From the NCBI RefSeq assembly GCF_036226885.1, contig NZ_CP109027.1, positions 1,922,001 through 1,986,000 of the forward strand: a stretch of 64,000 nt of DNA, given 5' to 3'. The notes below the pieces were generated by a model. That model saw nothing but the letters and a program-made list of their open reading frames with translations, was not told the origin of the DNA and did not search any database. The stretch is from Streptomyces sp. NBC_00663. Its GTDB lineage: Bacteria > Actinomycetota > Actinomycetes > Streptomycetales > Streptomycetaceae. The position numbers were made by a program, and so were the translations under genes. This document shows, piece by piece, positions 17,673 to 25,961 of the stretch (positions are counted from its first letter, which is position 1; each line of letters begins with the position of its first letter).

Positions 17673-17699
17673 GCCATGAACCCCGCTCGGGTTCACGGC
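17673..17699. terminator. Hairpin after the 8-oxoguanine deaminase gene
   Basis: GCC-A-TGAACCC (17673-17683) pairs with GGGTTCA-C-GGC (17689-17699) with one internal mismatch. A second GC-rich inverted repeat (CCGGCC/GGCCGG) lies at about 17702-17730. Together they probably end the deaminase transcript before it enters the permease promoter. Confidence 0.55.
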
Positions 17700-17762
17700 T
17701 ACCGGCCGGGAGCCGTCCCTCCTGGCCGGAGTCAGATGCCGTACGTCAGTACTTCAACCTCA

Positions 17763-17774
17763 GTACCGCGGTAC
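17763..17774. promoter_or_regulatory. 12-bp perfect palindrome near the deaminase stop
   Basis: GTACCGCGGTAC is a perfect palindrome 5 bp past the stop codon of the deaminase gene, in a GTAC-rich stretch. It could be an operator for the downstream permease or part of a terminator; undecided. Confidence 0.3.
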
Positions 17775-17779
17775 GGGGT

Positions 17780-19159
17780 TCAGTGCCCGGCGATCTTCGC
17801 CAGCCGCTGTGCCTGCTCGCGCGTGGAGCGGGCGATCGCGTCCTCGTCGGCGTGCAGCAGGCGGTTGTCCTCGACGATCTGGCGGCCGTTGACGAAGGAC
17901 GCCGTGACCGGGGCCGCGGCACCGAAGACCAGCGCGGTCACCGGGTCGGCGATGGAGGCGTGGGCGAGCGTGTCCAGCTTCCACAGCACCAGGTCGGCGA
18001 GCTTGCCGGCCTCCAGGGAGCCGATCTCGGCGCCGCGGCCGAGGACCTGGGCGCCACCGTAGGTGCCGAGGCGCAGTGCCTGGCGGGCGTTCAGGGCGGC
18101 CTCGCGGTGGGCGCCGAGCCGGTTGATGAGGAGGGCGTTGCGCAGTTCGGTGTGGAGTTCGCCGGACTCGTTGGAGGCGGTGCCGTCCACGCCGAGGCCG
18201 ACCGGGACGCCGGCCTTCAGCATGTCCGGGACCCGTGCGATACCGGCGGCGAGGCGGGCGTTCGACGAAGGACAGTGGGCGACACCCGTCTTGGTGCGGG
18301 CGAACGCGGCGATGTCGGAGTCGTTCATGTGGACGCAGTGCGCCATCCACACGTCCTCGCCGAGCCAGCCGGTGGACTCGAAGTAGTCGGTGGGGCCCAT
18401 GCCGAACAGTTCCTTGCAGAACTGCTCCTCCTCGACGGTCTCCGAGCCGTGGGTGTGCAGCCGCACGCCGAGCCGGCGGGCCAACTCGGCGCCCTCCCGC
18501 AGGAGTTCGGTGGAGACGGAGAAGGGCGAGCAGGGGGCGACGGCCACCTGGGTCATGGCGTCGAAGGAGGAGTCGTGGTGCTCCTTGACGGTCGCCTCGG
18601 TCGCGGCGAGGGCGCCTTCGAGAGTCTCGACGGCGAAGTCCGGGGGCAGGCCGCCGTCCTTCTCGCTGCGGTCCATGGAGCCGCGGGCGAGGGTGAAGCG
18701 GACGCCCATCTCGCGGGCGGCGCGGATGATCGAGCCGGACAGGTCGCCGGAGCCCTGCGGGAAGACGTAGTGGTGGTCCATCGCGGTGGTGACACCGCCG
18801 CGGGCCATCATGGCCAGCGAGCCCTGCGCGGCCGAGTAGGTCATCTGCTCGTCGATGCGCGCCCAGGTCGGGTACAGCGCGACGAGCCAGTTGAAGAGGT
18901 TGTGGTCGGTGGCCAGACCCCGGGTGATCCACTGGTAGAAGTGGTGGTGGGTGTTGACCAGGCCGGGGGTCACGAGATGGCCGGTGGCGTCGATACGGCG
19001 TACGACGTTCTCCAGGCCCTCGGGAGCCCTGCCCGCGCCGAGCGACTCGATGCGGTTGCCGGCGATGACGACGTGGCCGCTCGCGTACTCCGTGTCGTGG
19101 GCGTCGACCGTCGCGATCGAACAGTTCTCGATGACGATGCGCTGGGCTGCTGCTGCCAT
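17780..19159 (-). CDS. 8-Oxoguanine deaminase (amidohydrolase)
   Basis: 459 residues. Converts 8-oxoguanine to urate, feeding the urate pathway next door. Amidohydrolase features: H71-x-H73 in TPGLVNTHHHF, the RLHTHGSETVEEE metal/base histidine-glutamate block, DVWMAHCVHMND and GVDGTASNESGEL with the metal Asp. The AtzA/TrzN-like sequence with GGVTTAMDHHYVFP matches the 8-oxoguanine deaminase group found in purine islands. Location between NCS2 permease and urate oxidase supports the assignment over guanine or cytosine deaminase. Confidence 0.88.
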   Translation of the reverse strand: MAAAAQRIVIENCSIATVDAHDTEYASGHVVIAGNRIESLGAGRAPEGLENVVRRIDATGHLVTPGLVNTHHHFYQWITRGLATDHNLFNWLVALYPTWARIDEQMTYSAAQGSLAMMARGGVTTAMDHHYVFPQGSGDLSGSIIRAAREMGVRFTLARGSMDRSEKDGGLPPDFAVETLEGALAATEATVKEHHDSSFDAMTQVAVAPCSPFSVSTELLREGAELARRLGVRLHTHGSETVEEEQFCKELFGMGPTDYFESTGWLGEDVWMAHCVHMNDSDIAAFARTKTGVAHCPSSNARLAAGIARVPDMLKAGVPVGLGVDGTASNESGELHTELRNALLINRLGAHREAALNARQALRLGTYGGAQVLGRGAEIGSLEAGKLADLVLWKLDTLAHASIADPVTALVFGAAAPVTASFVNGRQIVEDNRLLHADEDAIARSTREQAQRLAKIAGH

Positions 19160-19217
19160 GGTTTCGTCCTTTGCGCTTCGGTGGAGAGGGCACGGCAGGA
19201 CCCGGAAGATTTGAGTG

Positions 19218-19260
19218 CCGCGGCCGGTTCGGATATCTCAGGAGACCTCACCGGCCGCGG
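19218..19260. terminator. Hairpin between urate oxidase and deaminase genes
   Basis: An 11-bp perfect stem, CCGCGGCCGGT (19218-19228) with ACCGGCCGCGG (19250-19260), with a 21-nt loop, sits 22 bp after the urate oxidase stop. It may end the uraD-uraH-uox transcript or act as an attenuator for the deaminase gene. Confidence 0.55.
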
Positions 19261-19282
19261 GTGCCGCAAAAACGTGCAGTTG

Positions 19283-20206
19283 TTACAGGTTGGTGAGGTC
19301 CACCGGGATCTTCGGCTCGCAGCCGTCCCGCAGGATCGTCGCCTCGATCAGGCCGTAGGGCCGGTCCGCGGCGAAGTAGACCTCGTTGTCGTTCTTGAGC
19401 CCGAACGGCTCCAGGTCGACCAGGAAGTGGTGCTTGTTCGGGAGGGAGAAGCGGACCTCGTCGATCTCGCTGCGGTTGTTGATGATCCGCGAACCCATCT
19501 GGTAGAGGGTCTGCTGGAGCGAGAGCGAGTAGGTCTCGGCGAAGGCCTGGAGCATGTGCTTCTTCGTCTGCTCGTAGGACTTCTCCCAGTTGGGCATCCG
19601 CTGCTCGTCGTCGGTCCAGTTGAACCGCCAGCGGGCCGAGACCTGGGTGGCCAGGATGCGGTCGTACGCCTCCTGGAGCGTCGTGTACTTGTCCTTGACG
19701 TAGCCCCAGAACTCGGAGTTGGTCGAGTTCATCACGACGAGGTCCTTGAGGCCGGAGACGACCTCCCACTTCTCACCGTCGTAGGTGATCTGGGTGACCC
19801 GGGTCTCCTGGCCCTTGCGCACGAACGAGTGCTTGACCTCGTCCGCGCCGATGAACCGGGAGTTCGCGTCGGAGGCGGCGATGCGCTCCCACGCGTACTC
19901 CTCGATCCGGATCCGGGCGACCTTGATCGGCTCCTGCGAGGTCACGAAGTGCCGGGCGAGGTGGATGCCGAACTGCTCGGCCGACTCGATGCCGTGCTCC
20001 TTGGCGAACGCGTACACCGTGTTCTTGGTGGTGTCGGTCGGCAGGACGTTGGCGTTGGAGCCGGAGTAGTGGACCTCGTCCATGTCGCCGCTCAGCGCGA
20101 CGGACACGTTCAGGTCCTTGATGTGGTGGGTGGCGCCGTCCCGCGTGATCTTTACGACTCGGTTCTCGGCCTTGCCGTACTGGTTCTGTCCCAGGATCGT
20201 GGGCAT
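19283..20206 (-). CDS. uox: Urate oxidase (uricase)
   Basis: 307 residues. Oxidises urate with O2 to 5-hydroxyisourate and H2O2; cofactor-free tunnel-fold enzyme. Catalytic residues seen: the Lys in the N-terminal NQYGKAENRVVK segment, the Thr in VLPTDTTKNTVYAFAKEH and the His in NKHHFLVDLEPFG. The middle carries the SFVRKGQETRVTQITY block. ATG 20206 lies a few bases after the HIU hydrolase stop, placing it third in an operon uraD-uraH-uox. Product H2O2 explains the shared promoter element with catalase. Confidence 0.96.
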   Translation of the reverse strand: MPTILGQNQYGKAENRVVKITRDGATHHIKDLNVSVALSGDMDEVHYSGSNANVLPTDTTKNTVYAFAKEHGIESAEQFGIHLARHFVTSQEPIKVARIRIEEYAWERIAASDANSRFIGADEVKHSFVRKGQETRVTQITYDGEKWEVVSGLKDLVVMNSTNSEFWGYVKDKYTTLQEAYDRILATQVSARWRFNWTDDEQRMPNWEKSYEQTKKHMLQAFAETYSLSLQQTLYQMGSRIINNRSEIDEVRFSLPNKHHFLVDLEPFGLKNDNEVYFAADRPYGLIEATILRDGCEPKIPVDLTNL

Positions 20207-20211
20207 GTCTG

Positions 20212-20601
20212 CTAGCTCCCTCGGTAAACGGAGTAGCCGAACGGGTTGAGCAGCAGCGGTACGTGGTAGTGCTCGCCGGGCTTGACGGCGAAGGTGATCG
20301 CTACCTCTGGAAAAAACGCACCGCTGTCCCGATTCGCGGGGGCGTCCTGCTGCGCATCGGCTTGCTTCTTCTCGAAGTACGGTTCGACGGCGAAGTCGAG
20401 CCGTACGTGTGTGGTGCCCTCCGGCAGGGCCGGCAGGTCCTTGCACCGCCCGTCCGCGTCGGTCGCGCTGCCGCCGAGCGCCTGCCAGTCCGCACCCGGA
20501 CCCGGGCGGGCGGACAGCTGGACGGCGACTGCCTCGGCGGGGCGGCCGATGCTGGTGTCCAGGATGTGGGTGGACACCGAGGCGGTGGTGCTGGTGCTCA
20601 T
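20212..20601 (-). CDS. uraH: 5-Hydroxyisourate hydrolase (transthyretin-like)
   Basis: 129 residues. Hydrolyses 5-hydroxyisourate to OHCU. Family signatures: the N-terminal STHILDTSIGRPA with catalytic His, FPEVAITFAVKPGEHYHVPLLLNPFGYS and the C-terminal tetrapeptide YRGS that defines HIU hydrolases as opposed to transthyretin. A short insert (KKQADAQQDAPANRDSG) lies in the middle. It is the second gene of the operon, 6 bp from the uraD stop. Confidence 0.96.
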   Translation of the reverse strand: MSTSTTASVSTHILDTSIGRPAEAVAVQLSARPGPGADWQALGGSATDADGRCKDLPALPEGTTHVRLDFAVEPYFEKKQADAQQDAPANRDSGAFFPEVAITFAVKPGEHYHVPLLLNPFGYSVYRGS

Positions 20602-20607
20602 GCTGCG

Positions 20608-21117
20608 TCAGTCCTCTTCGACGAGTCGGGCGAGCCGGATACGGTTGATCTTGCCCAGCTCGGTGCGGACGATCTCGCGCTCCTGCTCCGGCGCGTTCCC
20701 GATCCGCTCCTTGACCGCGTCGCGCATCTGCTCGCCGGTCCGGCCGGTGGCGCAGATGAGGAAGACATGGCCGAACTTCTCCTGGTAGGCGAGGTTCAGC
20801 TCCAGCATCTCCGCCTTGAGCTCCTCCGTCGCGCCGGCCATGCCGCGCTGTTCGCGGGCGGAGGTCGGGTCGCCGGGCTCGGGGCGGCCGATGGGCGGGT
20901 GTCCGGCCATCGCCTCGGCGAGGTCCTCGGCGGTCAGCTCGGCCGTCGCGGCGTCGCTGACGGCGTAGAGGTCGTCGCTGGTGGAATAGGGGCGGGCGGC
21001 GAGCAGCCGCCGCGCCCATGCCGTGGAGGCACACACCTCGTGGAGGGCGGCGAAGGCCGCGTGCTCCTCCAGGGCGTTGAACCGGGTCAGGCCCGGCGGC
21101 GTGGAAGTCGAAGTCAC
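20608..21117 (-). CDS. uraD: 2-Oxo-4-hydroxy-4-carboxy-5-ureidoimidazoline (OHCU) decarboxylase
   Basis: 169 residues, all-helical. Makes S-allantoin from OHCU, the last step of urate opening. Motifs: RFNALEEHAAF, W in CASTAWARRLLAARPY, the catalytic AGHPPIG histidine loop, SAREQRGM, and the YQEKFGHVFLICATGRT segment. GTG 21117 is chosen because GGAGG lies five bases before it; an ATG at 21135 is in frame but has no ribosome-binding site and would leave only a very short leader from the promoter at 21156-21185. First gene of the uraD-uraH-uox operon. Confidence 0.93.
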   Translation of the reverse strand: MTSTSTPPGLTRFNALEEHAAFAALHEVCASTAWARRLLAARPYSTSDDLYAVSDAATAELTAEDLAEAMAGHPPIGRPEPGDPTSAREQRGMAGATEELKAEMLELNLAYQEKFGHVFLICATGRTGEQMRDAVKERIGNAPEQEREIVRTELGKINRIRLARLVEED

Positions 21118-21155
21118 GGGAGCCTCCGTGGCCATGTTGCTGAACGGGCTGCCGA

Positions 21156-21197
21156 TAGCTAACGCCCTTCGAAACACCACGTCAACACTTTGTTGAA
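21156..21197 (-). promoter_or_regulatory. uraD promoter with a 19-nt operator shared with catalase
   Basis: On the minus strand TTGACG (21185-21180), an 18-nt spacer and TAGCTA (21161-21156) form a sigma70-like promoter. Overlapping the -35 box, positions 21179-21197 carry TTCAACAAAGTGTTGACGT (minus strand), containing the inverted repeat CAACA-AAG-TGTTG. The same 19 nt stand before catalase at 23832-23850 with the same 18-nt spacing, so one regulator probably controls both. Confidence 0.75.
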
Positions 21198-21226
21198 AAC
21201 TCGGGGTTACAAACCCCCGCCGGGAC

Positions 21227-21595
21227 TTACAAGCCCTTGTCGCGGTTCAGGTAGTTGTAGACCGTGAAGCGGCTGACCCCGAGCGCGCTCGCCACGGTCT
21301 CCACGCCGTGCCGTACGGAGAAGGCGCCACGCGCCTCCAGTATCCGCACCACCTCCTGCTTGGCCTTCCGGTCCAGGTCGGCCAGCGGCTTGCCCTTCTT
21401 GCGCTCCATGGCGGCCAGGATGTGATCGAGGGAGTCCGCGAGCTGCGGCAGGCGTACGGCGACCACGTCGGCGCCCTCCCAGGCCAGCACGACGTCGTCG
21501 GGGCCGGCCTCGTCGGGCGGGACCAGCTCCCCGCCCATGGCGTCGACCAGCGGCTTCACCGCCGTGATGAAGGGTTCGTCCCCCGTGCCGGTCAC
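21227..21595 (-). CDS. Small HTH protein with DauR/YheO-type C-terminal domain
   Basis: 122 residues. The C-terminal half (ARGAFSVRHGVETVASALGVSRFTVYNYLNRDKG) matches the HTH of DauR/YheO-type regulators, which normally follow a PAS-like sensor of about 130 residues. Here the N-terminal part (MGGELVPPDEAGPDDVVLAWEGADVVAVRLP) is shorter and different. It is translationally coupled to the upstream thiamine-binding-like gene (ATGA overlap at 21592-21595). Its location between the urate operon and hyi makes it a candidate local regulator. Confidence 0.78.
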   Translation of the reverse strand: MTGTGDEPFITAVKPLVDAMGGELVPPDEAGPDDVVLAWEGADVVAVRLPQLADSLDHILAAMERKKGKPLADLDRKAKQEVVRILEARGAFSVRHGVETVASALGVSRFTVYNYLNRDKGL

Positions 21596-21858
21596 TTCCC
21601 GCCCTCCCCGACCACGTTCTCCCCGATCACATTGACCTGGAGCGAGACCCGGGTGGCGCCGGCCGCCAGGGACCTGCGCAGCAGCGCGTCGACAGCGGTG
21701 AGCACGGCGTCGGCCCCGCCCTCCACGGTGTTGCCGAAGGGGCCGACATCCACCGCGTCCAGCTCGGCGCTCTCGACGACCTCACGGGCCGCGACCGCGT
21801 GCGCGGGCGCCTCGTCCAGATCGAAGGGCTCGGTCGTGAACTCCACTCTCAATCGCAC
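21592..21858 (-). CDS. MTH1187/YkoF-like (thiamine-binding fold) small protein
   Basis: 88 residues with alternating beta-alpha pattern: MRLRVEFTTEPFDL, VDVGPFGNTVEGGADAVLTAVDALL and a terminal strand ATRVSLQVNVIG. This resembles the MTH1187/YkoF ligand-binding domain, which often binds thiamine or related compounds. The stop overlaps the HTH gene start by 4 bp, so they may work as ligand sensor plus DNA-binding partner (inference). The gene starts 139 bp from hyi, on the other strand. Confidence 0.65.
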   Translation of the reverse strand: MRLRVEFTTEPFDLDEAPAHAVAAREVVESAELDAVDVGPFGNTVEGGADAVLTAVDALLRRSLAAGATRVSLQVNVIGENVVGEGGK

Positions 21859-21929
21859 GCGCTCAACCTAACGCGCGGCGTCGACTTCCGCCGAGCCCTC
21901 TTGACAAGCGACGAGACCCGACGGCAATC

Positions 21930-21965
21930 TTCCATTAAGCAGAAACGAACTTCCGCAATACGGAA
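21930..21965. promoter_or_regulatory. Twin TTCC-N7-GGAA-type operators before hyi
   Basis: TTCCGCAATACGGAA (21951-21965) is a near-perfect 15-bp inverted repeat. A degenerate copy, TTCCATTAAGCAGAA, begins 21 bp upstream (21930). The same two-site arrangement stands before gcl. This is the size and shape of IclR-family operators. AllR, an IclR-type repressor, is known to control allantoin and glyoxylate genes in S. coelicolor, so an AllR-like regulator is the likely ligand. Confidence 0.7.
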
Positions 21966-21996
21966 TCACTCGACACGGAAGGGAGCGCAGCGGCCC

Positions 21997-22818
21997 ATGG
22001 GATTCGCAGACCAGCGCTTCAACGTCAACCTGTCGATCCTCTTCACGGAACTCCCGCTCCTGGAGCGCCCCGCGGCCGCCGCCGCGGCGGGCTTCACCGC
22101 GGTCGAGCTGTGGTGGCCCTGGGTCGACTCCCCCACCCCCGAGCAGTCCGAGCTCGACGCCCTGAAGAAGGCGATCGAGGACGCGGGCGTCCAGCTCACG
22201 GGCCTGAACTTCTACGCCGGCCGGCTGCCCGGCCCGGACCGCGGCGCCCTGTCGATCCCGGGCGAGGAGTCGGAGCGGTTCCGCGCCAACATCGACGTGG
22301 CCGCGGACTTCGCCCGGTCGCTCGGCTGCAAGGCGCTCAACGCCCTGTACGGCAACCGCGTCGACGGCGTGGACCCGGCCGCGCAGGACGCGCTCGCGCT
22401 GGAGAACCTGGTCCTCGCGGCCCGCGCGGCCGACCGGATCGGCGCGATCCTGCTGATCGAGACGCTGAACAAGCCCGAGTCGCCGCTGTACCCGCTGGTG
22501 TCGGCGCCGGCCGGGATCGGGATCGTCGACAAGGTCAACGAGGCGACGGGACTCGGCAACGCCAAGTTCCTCATGGACCTGTACCACCTGTCCATGAACG
22601 GCGAGGACCTGCCGGCGGTGATCGAGGAGTACGGCGCGAAGACCGGCCATGTGCAGATCGCCGACAACCCGGGCCGTGGCGCCCCCGGTACGGGCTCGCT
22701 GCCCCTCGAAGACCTCCTCGACCAGCTGAAGAAGGCGGGTTACGACGGCTGGGTCGGCCTCGAGTACAAGCCGGGCGACCGCCCGAGCGCCGAGGCCTTC
22801 GACTGGCTGTCCCGCTGA
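21997..22818 (+). CDS. hyi: Hydroxypyruvate isomerase
   Basis: 273 residues, TIM-barrel of the xylose-isomerase-like superfamily. Interconverts hydroxypyruvate and tartronate semialdehyde. Motifs: FNVNLSILFTELPLLERPAAAAAAGF, the metal/catalytic acids in LLIETLNKPESPLY and FLMDLYHLSMNGEDL, GHVQIADNPGRGAPGTG and the terminal VGLEYKPGD. GGAAGGGAG precedes the ATG. It is directly followed by the reductase gene, as in glyoxylate operons, and carries the twin operator found before gcl. Confidence 0.94.
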   Translation: MGFADQRFNVNLSILFTELPLLERPAAAAAAGFTAVELWWPWVDSPTPEQSELDALKKAIEDAGVQLTGLNFYAGRLPGPDRGALSIPGEESERFRANIDVAADFARSLGCKALNALYGNRVDGVDPAAQDALALENLVLAARAADRIGAILLIETLNKPESPLYPLVSAPAGIGIVDKVNEATGLGNAKFLMDLYHLSMNGEDLPAVIEEYGAKTGHVQIADNPGRGAPGTGSLPLEDLLDQLKKAGYDGWVGLEYKPGDRPSAEAFDWLSR

Positions 22819-22846
22819 CCCCCTTTACGTGAAAGGCACCCCCATC

Positions 22847-23737
22847 ATGAGCAACCTCCCCAAGATCGCGTGGATAGGCCTCGGCATCATGGGCTCCCCC
22901 ATGTCCGAGAACCTGATCAAGGCGGGTTACGACGTCACCGGCTTCACGCTGGAGCAGGACAAGCTGGACCGGCTGACCGCCGCCGGCGGCACGGCCGCCG
23001 CCTCGATCGCCGAGGCCGTCAAGGACGCCGACGTGGTCGTCACGATGGTGCCGGCCTCCCCGCACGTCGAGGCCATCGCCTACGGCCCCGACGGCATCCT
23101 GGAGAACGCGAAGTCCGGCGCCCTGCTGATCGACATGTCCTCGATCACCCCGCAGACCTCCGTCGACCTCGCGAAGGCCGCCAAGGACAAGGGTATCCGC
23201 GTCCTGGACGCCCCGGTGTCCGGCGGCGAGGCCGGCGCCATCGAGGCCGTGCTGTCGATCATGGTCGGCGGTGAGCAGGCCGACTTCGACACCGCCAAGC
23301 CGATCCTGGAGGCGCTCGGCAAGACCATCGTGCTGTGCGGTCCGCACGGCTCGGGGCAGACCGTGAAGGCCGCCAACCAGCTGATCGTCGCCGTGAACAT
23401 CCAGGCGTGCGCCGAGGCCGTGGTCTTCCTGGAGAAGTCCGGCGTGGACCTGAAGGCCGCGCTCGACGTCCTCAACGGCGGCCTCGCGGGCTCGACCGTG
23501 CTGACGCGCAAGAAGGACAACTTCCTGAACCGCGACTTCAAGCCGGGCTTCCGTATCGACCTGCACCACAAGGACATGGGCATCGTCACCGACGCCGCCC
23601 GCAACGTCGGCGCGGCCCTGCCCGTCGGCGCCGTGGTCGCCCAGCTGGTCGCGTCGCTGCGCACCCAGGGCGACGGCGGCCTGGACCACTCCGCACTGCT
23701 GCGGGCCGTGGAGCGCCTCTCCGGCGCCCAGGTCTGA
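22847..23737 (+). CDS. glxR: Tartronate semialdehyde reductase (2-hydroxy-3-oxopropionate reductase)
   Basis: 296 residues, beta-hydroxyacid dehydrogenase family. Reduces tartronate semialdehyde to D-glycerate. N-terminal GLGIMGSPMSENL nucleotide site, substrate motif DAPVSGGEAGAIEA, and catalytic Lys in GSGQTVKAANQLIV; the C-terminal DLHHKDMGIV is standard. GAAAGG lies before ATG 22847. It is the second gene of the hyi operon; a strong hairpin follows 9 bp after the stop. Confidence 0.95.
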   Translation: MSNLPKIAWIGLGIMGSPMSENLIKAGYDVTGFTLEQDKLDRLTAAGGTAAASIAEAVKDADVVVTMVPASPHVEAIAYGPDGILENAKSGALLIDMSSITPQTSVDLAKAAKDKGIRVLDAPVSGGEAGAIEAVLSIMVGGEQADFDTAKPILEALGKTIVLCGPHGSGQTVKAANQLIVAVNIQACAEAVVFLEKSGVDLKAALDVLNGGLAGSTVLTRKKDNFLNRDFKPGFRIDLHHKDMGIVTDAARNVGAALPVGAVVAQLVASLRTQGDGGLDHSALLRAVERLSGAQV

Positions 23738-23745
23738 CGAAGACC

Positions 23746-23803
23746 CCGGGCGGCGCCGCCGCTGACACCTGTCCTGTCGCGCCCAAGCGGCGGCGCCGCC
23801 CGG
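23746..23803 (+). terminator. Strong hairpin after hyi-glxR
   Basis: An 18-bp perfect stem (23746-23763 with 23786-23803) with 22-nt loop and GGCGGCGCCGCC cores. It separates the hyi-glxR operon from the catalase promoter that begins at about 23832. Confidence 0.85.
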
Positions 23804-23831
23804 CATCAACTTCACCGAGATGCCGAGCATA

Positions 23832-23897
23832 TTCAACAAAGTGTTGACGTCCAGATCGCCCCAAACCTAGGCTCCACAAAGCGGAAGTTCCTTTCCG
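23832..23897 (+). promoter_or_regulatory. Catalase promoter with the 19-nt operator shared with uraD
   Basis: TTCAACAAAGTGTTGACGT (23832-23850) contains the CAACA-AAG-TGTTG inverted repeat and ends in a TTGACG -35 box (23844-23849); TAGGCT (23868-23873) is 18 nt further. An extra inverted repeat, CGGAA-N6-TTCCG (23882-23897), lies in the leader and may be another control site. Confidence 0.75.
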
Positions 23898-23931
23898 AAG
23901 CCTCCGCTGACTCTCGTACGGAAGGTCCCCG

Positions 23932-25389
23932 ATGTCGAAGCGCGTGCTGACGACCGAGTCCGGCGCCCCGGTCGCCGACAACCAGAATTCCGCCTCCGCC
24001 GGTGTCGGCGGTCCGCTCCTCCTCCAGGACCAGCACCTGCTGGAGAAGCTCGCCCGCTTCAACCGCGAGCGCATCCCGGAGCGCGTGGTGCACGCCCGCG
24101 GCAGCGGCGCGTACGGCTACTTCGAGGTGACCGACGACGTCACCGGGTTCACGTACGCCGACTTCCTGAGCAGCGTCGGCAAGCGCACCGAGGTCTTCCT
24201 GCGCTTCTCCACCGTGGCGGACTCGCTCGGCGGTGCGGACGCGGTACGTGACCCGCGGGGCTTCGCCGTGAAGTTCTACACCGAGGAGGGCAACTACGAC
24301 CTCGTCGGCAACAACACCCCGGTGTTCTTCATCAAGGACCCGATCAAGTTCCCCGACTTCATCCACTCGCAGAAGCGCGACCCGTTCACGGGCCGTCAGG
24401 AGGCGGACAACGTCTGGGACTTCTGGGCGCACTCCCCCGAGGCCACGCACCAGATCACCTGGCTGATGGGCGACCGCGGCATCCCGGCGTCGTACCGCCA
24501 CATGAACGGCTACGGCTCGCACACCTACCAGTGGACGAACGCCGAGGGCGAGGCCTTCTTCGTCAAGTACCACTTCAAGACCAACCAGGGTGTCCGCTCC
24601 CTGTCCGCCGAACAGGGCGCCGAGCTCGCGGGCAAGGACCCGAACTCGCACCAGACGGACCTGCTCCAGGCCATCGAGCGCGGAGTGAACCCGTCCTGGA
24701 CGCTCTACGTGCAGGTCATGCCGGCGGCCGAGGCGGCGGACTACCGCTTCAACCCGTTCGACCTCACCAAGGTGTGGCCGCACAAGGACTACCCGCTCCA
24801 GCGCGTGGGCCGGCTGGTCCTCGACCGCAACCCGGACAACGTGTTCGCCGAGGTCGAGCAGGCCGCGTTCTCGCCGAACAACTTCGTGCCGGGCATCGGC
24901 CCCTCGCCGGACAAGATGCTCCAGGGCCGGCTGTTCGCCTACGCGGACGCGCACCGCTACCGCCTGGGCGTCAACCACACCCTGCTCGCGGTGAACGCCC
25001 CCAGGGCGACGACCGCGCACAACTACGGGCGTGACGGCCTCATGGCGTCCAACTCCCAGGGCCGCGCGGCGAAGAACTACGAGCCGAACTCCTACGACGG
25101 CCCGGCGGAGACCGGCCGCCCGCTCGCCGCCCCGCTGGCGGTCAGCGGCTGGACGGGCACGCACGAGGCCCCGCAGCACACCAAGGACGACGACTTCTTC
25201 CAGGCCGGTGAGCTGTACCGGCTGATGTCGGAGGACGAGAAGTCGCGCCTGGTCGCGAACATCGCCGGCGGCCTGTCCCAGGTCTCCCGCGACGACGTGA
25301 TCGAGAAGAACCTGGCCCACTTCCACGCCGCCGACCCGGAGTACGGCAAGCGCGTGGAGGAGGCGGTCCGCGCCCTGCGCGAGGACTGA
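23932..25389 (+). CDS. katA: Monofunctional heme catalase
   Basis: 485 residues, small-subunit clade-3-like catalase. Catalytic His54 ([16 protein letters not shown]), distal Asn127 ([15 protein letters not shown]) and the heme-ligand Tyr near 337 ([14 protein letters not shown]) are all present; the NADPH region (HSQKRDP) is also visible. It removes the H2O2 made by urate oxidase, and the shared operator with uraD supports that job. Cytosolic, no signal peptide. Confidence 0.97.
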   Translation: MSKRVLTTESGAPVADNQNSASAGVGGPLLLQDQHLLEKLARFNRERIPERVVHARGSGAYGYFEVTDDVTGFTYADFLSSVGKRTEVFLRFSTVADSLGGADAVRDPRGFAVKFYTEEGNYDLVGNNTPVFFIKDPIKFPDFIHSQKRDPFTGRQEADNVWDFWAHSPEATHQITWLMGDRGIPASYRHMNGYGSHTYQWTNAEGEAFFVKYHFKTNQGVRSLSAEQGAELAGKDPNSHQTDLLQAIERGVNPSWTLYVQVMPAAEAADYRFNPFDLTKVWPHKDYPLQRVGRLVLDRNPDNVFAEVEQAAFSPNNFVPGIGPSPDKMLQGRLFAYADAHRYRLGVNHTLLAVNAPRATTAHNYGRDGLMASNSQGRAAKNYEPNSYDGPAETGRPLAAPLAVSGWTGTHEAPQHTKDDDFFQAGELYRLMSEDEKSRLVANIAGGLSQVSRDDVIEKNLAHFHAADPEYGKRVEEAVRALRED

Positions 25390-25693
25390 CCTTCCCGGGA
25401 CATGAGCTCCCTGTTCGTGCCCGAAACGCCGAACGACCCGGATGAGGGGTGGTCCCTCGGTACGGGGCACGGACAGGGTGATGGACCGCGGCGGCGTGCG
25501 AGCCAGTGCGGTGGTGAAGGACCGGAGATCCTCTTCTCGACCTGAGGGAAGGGCGTTTCGGGCTCCGTCGCTGCCGCCGCGGTCCCAGCAGTACGGCAAG
25601 ACCCGAAGAGCACCGGATACGGACGGTCCCGTATCCGGTGCTCTTCTCCGTGTCCGGGGTGCGGACAGGGCTTCCGGGCGGGAGGCTGAGGTC
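25390..25693. other. 304-bp gap with a strong hairpin and no recognised gene
   Basis: No convincing gene is seen. The gap holds the hairpin at 25605-25646 and the leader of the small gene at 25694, with GGGAGGCTGAGG as its ribosome-binding site. The hairpin lies over 200 bp after the catalase stop. Confidence 0.5.
25605..25646. terminator. 18-bp perfect hairpin
   Basis: GAAGAGCACCGGATACGG (25605-25622) pairs fully with 25629-25646 across a 6-nt loop. No T-run follows. It probably ends catalase read-through, or acts as an attenuator in the leader of the small gene at 25694. Confidence 0.75.
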
Positions 25694-25930
25694 ATGGCAC
25701 ACGCACCGCACCATCCGCACGTCGTGGTGCACTCGCCGGGCCTGGACGGCTCCCGGCGCGTCACCGCGGACGACCACAACCTCGGCGTCGCCTCCCACCT
25801 GGACGATGTCGTGGAGCTGCTGCGCCTCGCGGATCTCGACCGGATCGAGGTCGAGGACGAGGACATCGTGGAGTGGCAGGGCGGCGGCCCGGACGACTGG
25901 CCGGGACTGTCCGAACACCATCAGCCGTGA
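25694..25930 (+). CDS. Small acidic hypothetical protein
   Basis: 78 residues, His-rich start (AHAPHHPHVVVH) and acidic C-terminal half (RIEVEDEDIVEWQGGGPDDWPG). No family recognised. Support: a clear ribosome-binding site, typical Streptomyces codon use, a hairpin before it and a terminator fused to its stop. It sits between catalase and gcl, on the strand opposite gcl. Confidence 0.65.
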   Translation: MAHAPHHPHVVVHSPGLDGSRRVTADDHNLGVASHLDDVVELLRLADLDRIEVEDEDIVEWQGGGPDDWPGLSEHHQP

Positions 25931-25961
25931 GCCCGTCTACGCCCGGCGGCGTAGACGGGCT
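25930..25961 (+). terminator. Hairpin at the small gene's stop
   Basis: AGCCCGTCTACGCC (25930-25943) pairs with GGCGTAGACGGGCT (25948-25961) over a 4-nt loop. The first base is the last base of the TGA stop. Confidence 0.8.
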
